Source of the DNA: Polyodon spathula
Lineage: Eukaryota; Chordata; Actinopteri; Acipenseriformes; Polyodontidae
Assembly (NCBI RefSeq): GCF_017654505.1
Contig: NC_054538.1
Location: 59,618,184-59,682,183 of the forward strand
Length of the DNA stretch: 64,000 nucleotides
Direction of reading: 5' to 3'
Under the pieces are notes generated by a model. It worked only from the letters and a program-made list of their open reading frames with translations. It ran no database searches and was not told the origin of the DNA. A program made the position numbers and the translations under genes. Position 1 is the stretch's first letter, and every line of letters begins with the position of its first letter. This document shows, one piece after another, positions 54,982 to 64,000 of the stretch.

Positions 54982-55985
54982 ATGAAGATGAAGGAACATT
55001 CAAAGCAAATCCGGAATAAGGTTCTTCAAAAGCACCAATCAGGAGTAGGATATAAAAACATTTCCAAGGCATTGAATATCCCGGAGCACAGTAAAGTCCA
55101 TTACTAAGAAATGGAGAGAATATGGCACAACTGTGAATCTGTCTAGAACAGGCCGTCCTCAAAAACTGTATATCCGGGCAAGAAGGGCACTAGTCAGGGA
55201 GGCCACCAAGAGGCCTATGGAAACTCTAAAGGAGTTACAGTCTTCCATGGATGAGCTGGGAGACACTGTGCATACGGCAACAATAGCCCGGGTGCTTCAC
55301 AAAACTGGCCTTTATGGGAGAGTGGCAAAAAGAAAGCCATTGTTAAAAAAACCTCACATCAGATCTCGACTAGAGTTTGCCAGAAGGCATGTGGGAGATT
55401 GAGACCAAGTGGAAGAAGATTCTATGGTCTGATGAGACCAAAATAGAGCTTTTTGGCCTTAACGCCAAGCGCTATGTTTGGCGCAAGCCTAACACTGCAC
55501 ATCATCCTGAGAACAGCATCCCTACCGTGAAGCATGGTGGAGGCAGCATCTTGCTATGGGGATGCTTCTCTGTGTCAGTGCCTGGAAAGCTTGTGCAGAT
55601 AGAGGGCAAAATGGATGCAACAAAGTACAGAGAAATCCTGGAGGAAAACCTGCTGAAGTCTACAAGAGACCTGGGACTTGGGAGAAGATTCACCTTCCAG
55701 CAGGACAATGACCCCAAACATACAGCCAAAGCCACACTGGAGTGGCTTAAAAACAAAAAGGTCAATGTCCTGGAGTGGCCAGTCAAAGCCTGGACCTCAA
55801 TCCAACTGAGAATATGTGGAAAGAGTTGAAAATAGCTGTTCACCAAAAGTCCTCATCCAACTTGAAGGAGCTTGAGCAATTTTGCAAAGAAGAATGGGCA
55901 AAAATTGATATGCAAAGCTGGTAGAGACTTATCGAAATAGATTCATGGCTGTAATTGCTGCCAAAGGTGCCTCTACCAAATTCAA
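54982..55985 (+). pseudogene. Tc1-like transposase, frameshifted
   Basis: Starts MKMKEHSKQIRNKVLQKHQS at 54982. It breaks after IPEHS, resumes at 55133 in another frame (RPQKLYIRARRALVREATKR, then HTATIARVLHKTGLYGRVAK), shifts again near 55377 (KKILWSDETKIELFGLNAKR with the first Asp; [20 protein letters not shown] with the second), and loses frame near 55795 before the Glu region. The C-terminal ASTKF is visible near 55970. At least three frame breaks. Confidence 0.88.
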
Positions 55986-56419
55986 GGTGGTGAACACTTA
56001 TGCGATCAATTATTTTCTGTTTTGTATTTGTAATTGATTTAGAACAATCTGTAGATTTTATTTTTCACTTTGACATTATGGACTTTTTTGGTGTTGATCA
56101 GTGGCAAAAACTCGTAAATAAATCTATTTTGATTCCATGTTGTAACACAATAAAATGTGGAAAAGTCCAAGGGGGGTGAATACTTTTGAGGGCCACTGTA
56201 TATAACAGTTGTCTCTGCCATTAGTGTGCCAAGGCATCTATCAAGCAGCAACGCGTGTACTGGGGCGGGTATGATTGTGTCACAGGCACTGTGTGCAGCT
56301 GATATAATTTTATTCAGGTTAGATATGATTTCCATTACATGAGAGTAGGTGTTAAAACTTCATGCCAATATTGGACTTGGCTCTCGCTAAGATACGCACC
56401 AACTAACCAACTACTGTAA

Positions 56420-58610
56420 ACTAATGTGATCCATTTCCTTCCATCTGATCATGTAGATATCCTTCTGCCTGGTGTTGATGGCTGAAGTATAATGTTAGCT
56501 CCAGGCCTAGCCTATTTTGTCTACCTGGCACTTCAGCACACACAATGGCTGCAATGCTGGCTCCAAGGATCAACCACAGTGCGGCCTCCAGCACGACATC
56601 AGCATGACAACCGACTGGACTGTGCTGAATAGGGTACTTCTCTGGGGTCTTCAAGTGGGCACGTTTAATCCTTGGTGTTTCGTCGACTAGCCCACAACAT
56701 CTTAAGAGGGCTCGACAGTAATTCTGGCTTCCCAGCATCATCCCCTCCGTCCCCCACTCAGCTAAGCCTAGCTTACTTACCCTCCTTTACACTGACGTTG
56801 CTTTGTTTCTACTGTGCTTGAAGTCTCCAACCAGAACCTTTCTGTCTCAACCAGAGCCAGTTGCTGTTCCTCTCTGCTGATTCAAATAATTTCTTTACCA
56901 CACAACTCTTGACCACTGAATCCGATGTCTCTGAGAAACCGGGTTGTGGAGTGTGCCACAAATTTTCGACAGCCCACCTCTTCCGTGGTGATGGGTGAAC
57001 ATCATATGTTGATCTGATGAGGAAACTGATCCTGCTCTGTTCAATTGTCCATAGATCTCGCCAGCTGAACTTGCATTGTTCCACACTCTCCCATCTCGAC
57101 CATTCTCTCTGGTTGGGCTGGGAAACTAAATTCATGCACCTCATCCTCTCCTCCTGCTTTTGCACCTTCTTGACTACCACCTTCCACCGTTGAGCTGGGG
57201 CTGCTTTGTGCCATGTAGGAGGACCTGAACTAAGACCAAGGCCTCTTCTTCCATGATGTACTTGCCCCATGATATCACTGATATGAAGGGCAGCCTTTGC
57301 ATCTTCCACAGCTTCCTATCGTTCATATCGTACTGAACCGTATGGATTAGCTAAATCCAGGAATGTCACATACCAGCTTTCTGTACTAAGTGTCAATGAA
57401 GCAGTTCTTTAATAGGTAAGCTGACAATCTCCGAGCAACAATGCATTATTGCTTTTCTCATTTAACAAGGAAATAGGGCGAAACTGACAGATACTCGTAG
57501 AATCTTTTTCTTTGGGTATATGCTCTTGGTACAACCGGTTTCTCCCATGCTACTTTCATCAATTTCCACAGGACTCGTAGAACACCAGGGGCACTCTTGT
57601 ACATCCTGTATGTAACTCCATATGGCCCAGGAGATGACGACGCCCTTGCCTTTTTCACCACTTGCTCTACTTCTTTCCACTTAGGTGTGCAGTCTTCCAT
57701 TTGATATTCTGGTGGATTGATAGGTAGGATGTCTTAAGGAATCGACATAGGCACCTGCCTTTTGGAATCTGGGTGCATTTCCTTGAGATATATCTCCAGC
57801 TCAGAGCTCAAAGCTTGTTGCTTTTAGTGTGCCATTTTTCTCCCTGCTGAATAACTACTTTGCAAATTTAAAAGTTAGTTCTCGCATGCTCCTTTCTGCA
57901 GAGTTTCCGTAGGCACTCAGCTGTGCGCAATGTTGCAAGCTTATCTTTTATGACCCTTTGTAATAGATTGAGTGCCACCTTCTGACTTTGTTCTGCTCTC
58001 CTCCATTGCTCCCTCAGCTGTCTCCTTTCTCTAACTAAGCACTCAATCTCTTGCTGCCGTCAACACAGGAACAGTTTATACTTTCACCTTTCTTTTTCAA
58101 CTACAAAACCTCTCACTTCCATATGCGTAGATAGTATCCCAAAATGTATCCAGTTTCTTTTCGACTGTTCCACCTAACCCTTCCAACGCAAAACAGAGAT
58201 CCGTGTTTACGGTGTCCCACACTGTTTTCTTAGAAGCTCTTGGCCATTTATCTCCAGGTTTGTGCCAGTTGAGGTTCTTCTCGCTCTTATGCCGGTTCAT
58301 CTGACCGGGTTCATAACTAGTTGTGTTTATCCAAATCCTCCTGTCATCTATGACAGGGGTGCTGACATCCTGCAAACTGTAGTTTGCTTCCTGTCGCTGG
58401 ATTTCATTAGACTGACTTGACTGACTTTGTAAAAAGTACTGTTTGATGCAAGGCCCTTGTCCCTTCTCCCTCAAGCTTTTTATTCTCCCTTGATGAATCT
58501 TCAATCCCCAACCCATCGTCACCTTGCTCCAGCCAGACACAAACCTGGAGCTCCATGTCTTTACTAACTGCAGATCTTGAGCTAGTCCTTTGCAAAGTTC
58601 TCATAAATCG
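56420..58610 (-). mobile_element. LINE relic with reverse transcriptase fragment
   Basis: Minus strand, 5' to 3'. 58604-58097: N-terminal ORF part (SSRSAV..ELQVCVWLEQGD; NYSLQDVSTPVIDDRRIW; GTVEKKLDTFWDTIYAYGSE). 57700-57458: reverse transcriptase start (EVEQVVKKARASSSPGPYGV, then YRMYKSAPGVLRVLWKLMKV). 57309-56809: C-terminal part (VVVKKVQKQEERMRCMNLVS; SWRDLWTIEQSRISFLI; YDVHPSPRKRW). The central RT (FADD box) is deleted. Same family as 45068-46140. Confidence 0.8.
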
Positions 58611-59286
58611 TTAACGGTGTTGTCAAGCCTTGAGTCATCTTCCGCCCCCGCTCTCGCAGACCCTAGGGGTATTGTTCTCTAATTTCTTAGAAGCCTAGGG
58701 TGGGTGTCTCCAGCTTCCTGTCCTGTTTTAGCAGGTTAACACTCATACGGTAATGGTTACATTTGTACTTAGGGAACCTGTATAGAGCGTCAAGATTACT
58801 TTAAAATGTCTTCAACGAAGAATTCATCAGCTGCATCAAAGATCAGAAACATTTCTGCTAAATATCGCTCTGTCCAGTAAAGAAGGGGGCATTTCAGGTT
58901 TGTTGTTATTTATGTTTTTTATTTTGTTTGGCAATTCAATGATGGTGAAAATAGAATGTCTTTAAAAAGGTTGGAAAAAAAGAGATATTCTACAATTTCA
59001 CATTTACTGTTTTTCAGGTTAGCATTTAAATATTTAGGACATTTGAGTGTTGAGAAAATTATCAATTTTGAATGTGACAACGCTATTTTTTCCTGCTTTA
59101 ATAAGCATTATGTTTAATCGTAAAATACCCATTTGTACACTGGAAAAAAGGCAATTTTTTTACGTAAAAAAAATACAGCTCTAGAAATAAGCCTTGAATT
59201 GTATTGAGTTCTACCCTATATCTATATCATTAGTCATTAGGCAGTGGAAACAGAAATCAAAGTTCAATTCAGATAGGCAAATATAC

Positions 59287-59442
59287 CTGTCATCCATTGC
59301 TGGAAACAGACTAGCTGGGGATGTTTTGGGGCCAACTGGTGAGCTGGTATGACTTGGTTTTTCATCATTTGCTGTGTGGTGGCTCTTCAGAGCATCGCTT
59401 TCACAGATTTTTTGTTTCAGTTGTTGAATTTCACGTTCCAGC
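59287..59442 (-). CDS. KIF16B: KIF16B exon: distal coiled-coil segment
   Basis: Internal exon of the kinesin-3 motor KIF16B, which carries early endosomes toward microtubule plus ends. It encodes about 52 residues beginning LEREIQQLKQKICES, a coiled-coil heptad stretch, followed by a Ser/Pro-rich linker ending FPAMDD. The acceptor is a pyrimidine-rich tract ending CATACTAG, and the donor reads CAG/GTATAT on the minus strand. The exon is 156 bp; it starts with the last base of a codon and ends with two bases (AG) of an Arg codon that the exon at 52319-52424 completes, giving DDR/ISAYIEEEV. That join matches what I remember of vertebrate KIF16B, where an ISAYIEEEVQRRL-type stretch follows the stalk. 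Upstream motor, FHA and stalk exons are outside the window to the right. Confidence 0.88.
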
Positions 59443-59564
59443 CTAGTATGAGGGAAAGAAGAAACAAACAATAACCTCAGTTGACAAAACCAGACAAGAA
59501 ATGATTGAAACATGATAAAATGAGGTGAACGAGTCCGGAACTAGAAATTTCAGAAAGTTCTTAA

Positions 59565-60127
59565 CCCTTTGCAGTCCTATGTCGGGACCAGGTCAATCAA
59601 AGGTCCCCAGTCATGTTTTCTCCGGAAAAAGCAGAGAAAAGCTTTCAATGGCCGAGAGGCCGACAGAAGCCGAAAATAAATAAATAAATAAAAACTGAGG
59701 CAAATCTGAGAAATACGCATAGTGCCTTCACCACAGACATAACACGGACATAAACAAACAAGATACCTGCTTCCACATTCAGCGCTCAAAGAAAATCATG
59801 GGCATTTGACAAGCTTTTTGAGATGTTATAGTAATAAAATAATGACTTGGATAGCATTATTGAGGAGTTTGGTGATAAATCGAGTGATCAGGAGATGATT
59901 TATCAGTATGCACTACTTTGAAGAGACATGTGATAAATACAGCGAACAAGGAGTGGGCAGGGCTGGATATGCAGTACTGAGAGTCCTGTTGATATGCAGT
60001 GCCTTGTAAACCTGTTTTTACTGTGAATAAAATGACTTTTAAACCATGCGTGTAAAATAAATAGCTTGTGTGAGATTAAATTAGTCCTGACGCGCCTGAC
60101 AGGCGCTGAATAAATGAACAGAAAGGG
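59565..60127. mobile_element. TTAA-flanked piggyBac-type MITE, copy 2
   Basis: TTAA at 59561-59564 and 60128-60131. Inverted ends CCCTTTGCAGTCC and (inverse) CCCTTTCTGTTC; the right end is slightly decayed. 563 bp, colinear with 46549-47146. Contains a TAAA-repeat patch near 59678-59695. It lies about 120 bp upstream of the KIF16B exon at 59287-59442 in the sense of transcription. Confidence 0.83.
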
Positions 60128-60144
60128 TTAATGGCCTTGGAGTT

Positions 60145-60462
60145 CATAATTCCAGGGCTTGAAATTGAAAAGGAACTCAATCTATTCAGCTTTGAACAAA
60201 TCAGGGTAGCGTGGGACTTAATTGAAGTATTTAAAATTGTAAAATGGATTTGTCAAAGTTACTGCTTGTCAATGCTTTAAGTGTAGGACAGAAATCAGGA
60301 CTAGGGGACACAGTTGGAAATTAATGGAGACAGACTTAGGACAAACCAGTTACCTTGCCATGTTGTTGATGCTGAATTACTGGGATCTTCAAGACCCAAC
60401 TTGACAAAGTTTTGAGCTTCTAGAACTATTTGTAAATTCCCTTATGTTCTTATGTATATTGG
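60145..60462 (+). mobile_element. CR1/L2-type LINE 3' fragment
   Basis: Plus strand, frame-broken: KRNSIYSA, then the TEIRTRGHSWKLMETDLGQT block (compare KKETRTRDHKWRLDKGAFRT of the copy at 51292-51588), ending AATTCCCTTATGTTCTTATG, the usual 3' tail of this family. Confidence 0.75.
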
Positions 60463-61476
60463 CGATAGTAGCAGTATTTTCTGTAGTTACAGATTTTAAA
60501 AGAGCAAACAATTCTGTTATGCTCCCTGTGTTATAACAACTTTGTAAAGGACGGTGATAGGGGGAGTGTGGGTGAGTCACTGATGCACATGGAGACAGAG
60601 GTGGTATTTGAGACGTCCCACAGGTGCATGATTTTATTATTATTATTTTTTTTAATCAACAGTGGTATTTTGGGTCTGTATGCTTTGGTTACTGGTCACA
60701 GTTCTTTTCTGAACCTGCAAGTGCCAGGTGAACAGAAAAGTGAAAACACCAAAACGATAAAAGAAAAAAGGAAAACAAAACACTGTAAAAAGACGCTCCC
60801 CTATTCCTCACTATGGACTATGGGGTTGCCCAGATGCCTTCTGAGCTAAATTACAGTATGGGAACGTAATGAAAGCAAATTCAGCAGCTGCCTTCCAATT
60901 CCATCTGTTGCTGTTTGTACTCCTGCTGTATACTCCTGCTGTATACTCTCGTCTCTGTTCTATTCCACTTCTCCGGCCAGAACTCCGACAGATTGTATCT
61001 TGTCAGGGCTACCCAAAGAATAAGAGCATGTCATTGTTATGAGATCAACTGTCCCCCAACTAATGAAAGAGGTCCGACCATGATGGGCAGACAGATGAAA
61101 CAGGGCTTCCAACGCCCCACTGCAAGATCACATGTGCCCGATAGCCAGCACAGGTCTCCCCGGTTAGAAGGTCCTTCTAACCTCTAACTGGAGAAAGTAA
61201 GTAGCAGGAGTATAGCTAAACAAAGGCTAAACAAATGAAGCACACACCAAGGAAACAAGTTAGTATAGTGAGAAACTAGATACTTGGACGACAAAACATT
61301 TACAATAACAGACTTCCGTAAGTTTGTTGATAAGTACCCTTGGTCCATACCAGTATCTAAACACTTTGGCTGTGGACCTGTAGTTTACATTTGCACATAT
61401 AAAGACTGTCACTTAATATCAGTTTGACAAAGTGTCTGATATAAAGAGAACTTTTAAAATTTGAAGAATAAATATG
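60463..61476. other. KIF16B intron, no feature recognised
   Basis: Short ORFs on both strands show no motif. A minor direct repeat CTCCTGCTGTATA occurs twice near 60921 and 60935. Confidence 0.45.
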
Positions 61477-61742
61477 TTAATTGAGCTGATCATTGTTTTT
61501 GGCTGCCAAGTCCCTGCTGTGCATTGTGCAACTGTCAAAGGCTTTTTTTTTTTCTTCTGAATTCGCAAAACTGAGAGAAAATGATATCAGGCTATCACTT
61601 TTTCTCTCAGTTAAAGCCTTCTGGTCTAATAAGAGAAACCTGGAAAGTCCTTTTCTGTAGTCATTACATTTCTCTTTTCTTAATTGAAACAGTTTGTCTT
61701 TGAACAATTGAAAACGAGCCATCAAGCTTTTTTTTGAGCAGC
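61477..61742 (-). CDS. Possible exon of unknown identity upstream of KIF16B distal exons
   Basis: On the minus strand a good acceptor (TTATTATTTGATTGCAG) is followed by about 87 open codons: GCSKKSLMARFQLFKDKLF, later DYRKGLSRFLLLDQKALTER, ending at a TAA. It is Lys/Leu/Phe-rich with helical character, so a coiled-coil KIF16B segment or a short alternative terminal exon is conceivable. Against this, I recognise no KIF16B motif, there is no convincing donor in the phase needed by the exon at 59287, and a run of eleven A's sits in the frame. It may be chance. Confidence 0.22.
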
Positions 61743-63500
61743 CTGCAATCAAATAATAACCAGCCTTGTGTTGCAAAAAAATTAAATAAAATACAATTCT
61801 CTGATCTCTGGATTAATTCCAACATGTTTTCCTTCTTTCAAGATTGGAAACTCCTCGGACATGAATATGTATCGTCTCATAACAATTATGACTACCTTAT
61901 CAAAAACAAAATAATAAAAAAAAAAAGTGTTAGCTTTAAATTTCTTTTTTGTTCTTTTAGATAACTAATTGCTTTCTGCATTATGGACAGATTGGGAATT
62001 CAGCAGGGGTTCTTTGGAGTGGAACCGTATTGCACAGTATGTCTGTCATGAGGAAATGCGTATATTAGGATGCTTAATATAATTATATCAATGATGTCAG
62101 AAATCAAATCCTATCCACTTATAACTAAACATAAATTAAAGCTTAAAACTGCATTTGAAAAAAAATAAATAAAAACTAACTAAAAGAAGAACACAGTAGC
62201 TGTGGTGGTGTAAACAGGAGATGGGAAAGGGGCTTTAAATGGTCTATAAGGCTGATTTGATCAACCTATATCCTGCTGGGATAAACACCAGATGTACTTT
62301 TTAGAGCATTTCACAGTACTACAGAATTCAAATGGATTGCATCAATCGTATTTCTTAGGGGTCACCCAGAAAACAAATTGGTGGCCAACATAATTTAGAT
62401 TGATTACACAGTACTGTCAATTCTCCAAAAAACTCAGCTGTGGACTATTCTAAAATATGTTGATCAACCCCTAAGCACCCTTCCTTAAATTGATATCTGT
62501 TTCTACATGACGTACTCCAGGGAGTCCTCTCATGTTCATTATGTTTATTAATGATTATCAACCTGTAGGTCTTAACTATATTTTTTCTATGTCAACAGCA
62601 GTAATACTTTCAGTCTCTGAAGATAGAACACTCCAAAACAGCATAACAAAAAGACAAATGAGTTATTGACAACAATTTATTTTTGAAGTGTTAAAAGTCA
62701 AAAGTAACAATTTTTATTTCTATTCTACCTAGTCATGAAGATCTGTGTAAAGAATCCCTTTAAGTAAATTAATTCAACTTTGCCTGGCTTTTTGTTGTCA
62801 TTTTAAAATCAACAAAAAAAGCAGATGTAGACAGAAAGTTGACTATGTTTAATATACTTCCATGAAAAAATACGCAAAACAATACGGGGGTCCATTTGCT
62901 TCATTTTATATATTTACACACACACATACATACAGGTGTGTATCAGACTCCAAGGGACAACGGAAATCAGTACTTTATAAACAAAGTGCGTAGTAAACAC
63001 ATTTCGAAATGCTGTCTGTAACCGCAAACATAAGATACTTAAATATAAATAATACAAGAAAGCTTAACTGCCAAATAACAGTTTATTACTTATACAAAAC
63101 TTGCCCCTGAAAGCTGTACAGTAGTACCATTTTACAAATTTATATTTTCGCTAAATATAATTAAAATTATACACGTTATACGTTTTAAACTGTATATGGC
63201 TGTGCCAATAAAAACATAGAATAAAACTAAACAGCAACTTTTCCGTGCCCGATGTCACAAATGCCGCCGTTACTATATCTGATGTACCTTATTTGCACAA
63301 AACATCTACCGGTGGAACAGGAAAACTGTACCTATTAAAAAAAAAAAACGGTACTGTATATATTAAACTGCACGTTAAATGCAAAAGACATGCCTATGAA
63401 ACAGGAAAACTGTATGCATTAAACAGTACATACATTATAAACGAGTCATTTTTAATTCCCCATTAAAACCCATGTTGTTTGACAGGGACATGTCTCCTCA
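61743..63500. other. KIF16B intron, no feature recognised
   Basis: AT-rich; a short (CA)n at 62917-62926. No exon with KIF16B similarity found, so the next upstream exon is probably past 64000. Confidence 0.5.
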
Positions 63501-63507
63501 ATAGGTT

Positions 63508-63640
63508 GTAAACAGTAAGGGTGTTCGATTCCAGAGTTTTTGGAGTCAATTCCAGAATCGCTTCTTAATTTGAGAATCGATGGGATCAATTCCAAGAATC
63601 AATTCCCAAAGCCATTCCTGTAGATTCCGATTCCAATAAA
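63508..63640. repeat. GATTCC-rich repeat, possible hAT end
   Basis: GGGTGTTCGATTCCAGAGTT followed by repeated (A)GAATC/GATTCC blocks resembles the subterminal repeats of some fish hAT elements. Only one end is in the window. Confidence 0.35.
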
Positions 63641-64000
63641 TAAAAGACAAATAAACTCCCACATGCTGCTATGTAAACAAGCATATTTATTGCATCACAA
63701 AACTACTTACAATTTGGTCTGCTTTCTAATTTAAAAAAAAAAGTAAAAACAAAACTGGAAAAAACAAAAAACAAAAAAAAAATAAAAAAATAAAACCTAA
63801 CAACCAAAAAAACTGTCACTTTGGGAGGTTATGGTGTAAAAACACAATTGAAAAATAAATAAACAAAAGTAGCTGTCACTTTGTCCCTTATGGCAGGTTA
63901 CAGTGCAGGAACATCACTATTTTCACTTGCTTTGTTCCAAGACTGGAGCATTTTTTGGTCAATTATTAACTCTCTATACATGTATGACACATTAGAAAGC

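Larger units (their letters stand above)
54458..56198 (+). mobile_element. Tc1-like element, rearranged, nested in the DIRS relic
   Basis: Starts CAGTGGCTCTCAAAAGTACT and ends GAATACTTTTGAGGGCCACTG, with TA on both sides (54456-54457, 56199-56200). Between the left end and the transposase it carries a foreign 108-bp copy of DIRS sequence (54544-54651) and an inverted copy of its own 5' region (54652-54815 against DNA just downstream of 54827). Confidence 0.88.
53104..58786 (-). mobile_element. DIRS-like retrotransposon relic with nested LINE and Tc1
   Basis: The block GGTTCCCT..AAATGTAACCATTACCGTATG(A/G)GTGTT(T/A)ACCTGCTAAA occurs at 53127-53178 and, inverted, at 58733-58784; a third, direct copy is at 53391-53432. 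Inverted terminal repeats are characteristic of DIRS1-type retrotransposons. A tyrosine recombinase relic on the minus strand near the left end supports this. A 40-bp inverted pair (53104-53143 and 53350-53389, two mismatches) lies in the left terminal region. Most coding DNA is missing; the centre is occupied by a LINE (56420-58610) and a Tc1 (54458-56198). Confidence 0.62.

Overview
This is a vertebrate, almost certainly fish, nuclear genome window. It is AT-rich, intron-dominated and full of fish-type interspersed repeats: Tc1/mariner, piggyBac, hAT, PIF/Harbinger, DIRS, Ty3/gypsy, CR1-type and other LINEs, and long (CA)n(TA)n microsatellites. The mix (DIRS, gypsy, a CR1-type LINE ending in an 'acataagaac'-like tail, many Tc1 copies) suggests a non-teleost ray-finned fish such as a sturgeon or paddlefish. 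That taxon is inference.

The only host gene I can name is KIF16B (kinesin-3 motor of early endosomes, C-terminal PX domain), transcribed right to left on the minus strand. Six conventional exons are placed with splice sites and matching phases: 59287-59442 and 52319-52424 (distal coiled coil), 42858-42908 (linker), then 29036-29158, 23294-23383 and 6333-6416 (PX domain). The motor and FHA exons lie beyond the right edge. The exon with the end of the PX domain was not found and is probably beyond the left edge.

The most interesting object is a large open exon at 37261-39438, inside the KIF16B intron between the linker exon and the first PX exon. It has a good splice acceptor, the correct phase (0) to continue from the linker exon, 725 codons without a stop, then a stop and a nearby ATTAAA. 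Used as drawn, it would give a KIF16B isoform whose PX domain is replaced by a large C-terminal region I cannot assign. A decayed 80-bp copy of part of this exon lies 1.6 kb upstream of it.

The introns hold mobile elements, several nested: a Tc1 split by a piggyBac-type insertion at TTAA (33483-37013), an intact-looking Tc1 with a full transposase (41086-42692), a DIRS-like element invaded by a LINE and a rearranged Tc1 (53104-58786), a hAT with perfect 8-bp target duplications (21194-22531), two related TTAA-flanked MITEs (46549-47146, 59565-60127), a Harbinger derivative retaining a MADF-domain piece (6793-7162), a gypsy pol relic (16060-17000), a probable solo LTR (about 11340-11950), and a ZNF862-like hAT relic (47935-49630). 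Remaining intron sequence is mostly featureless AT-rich DNA.
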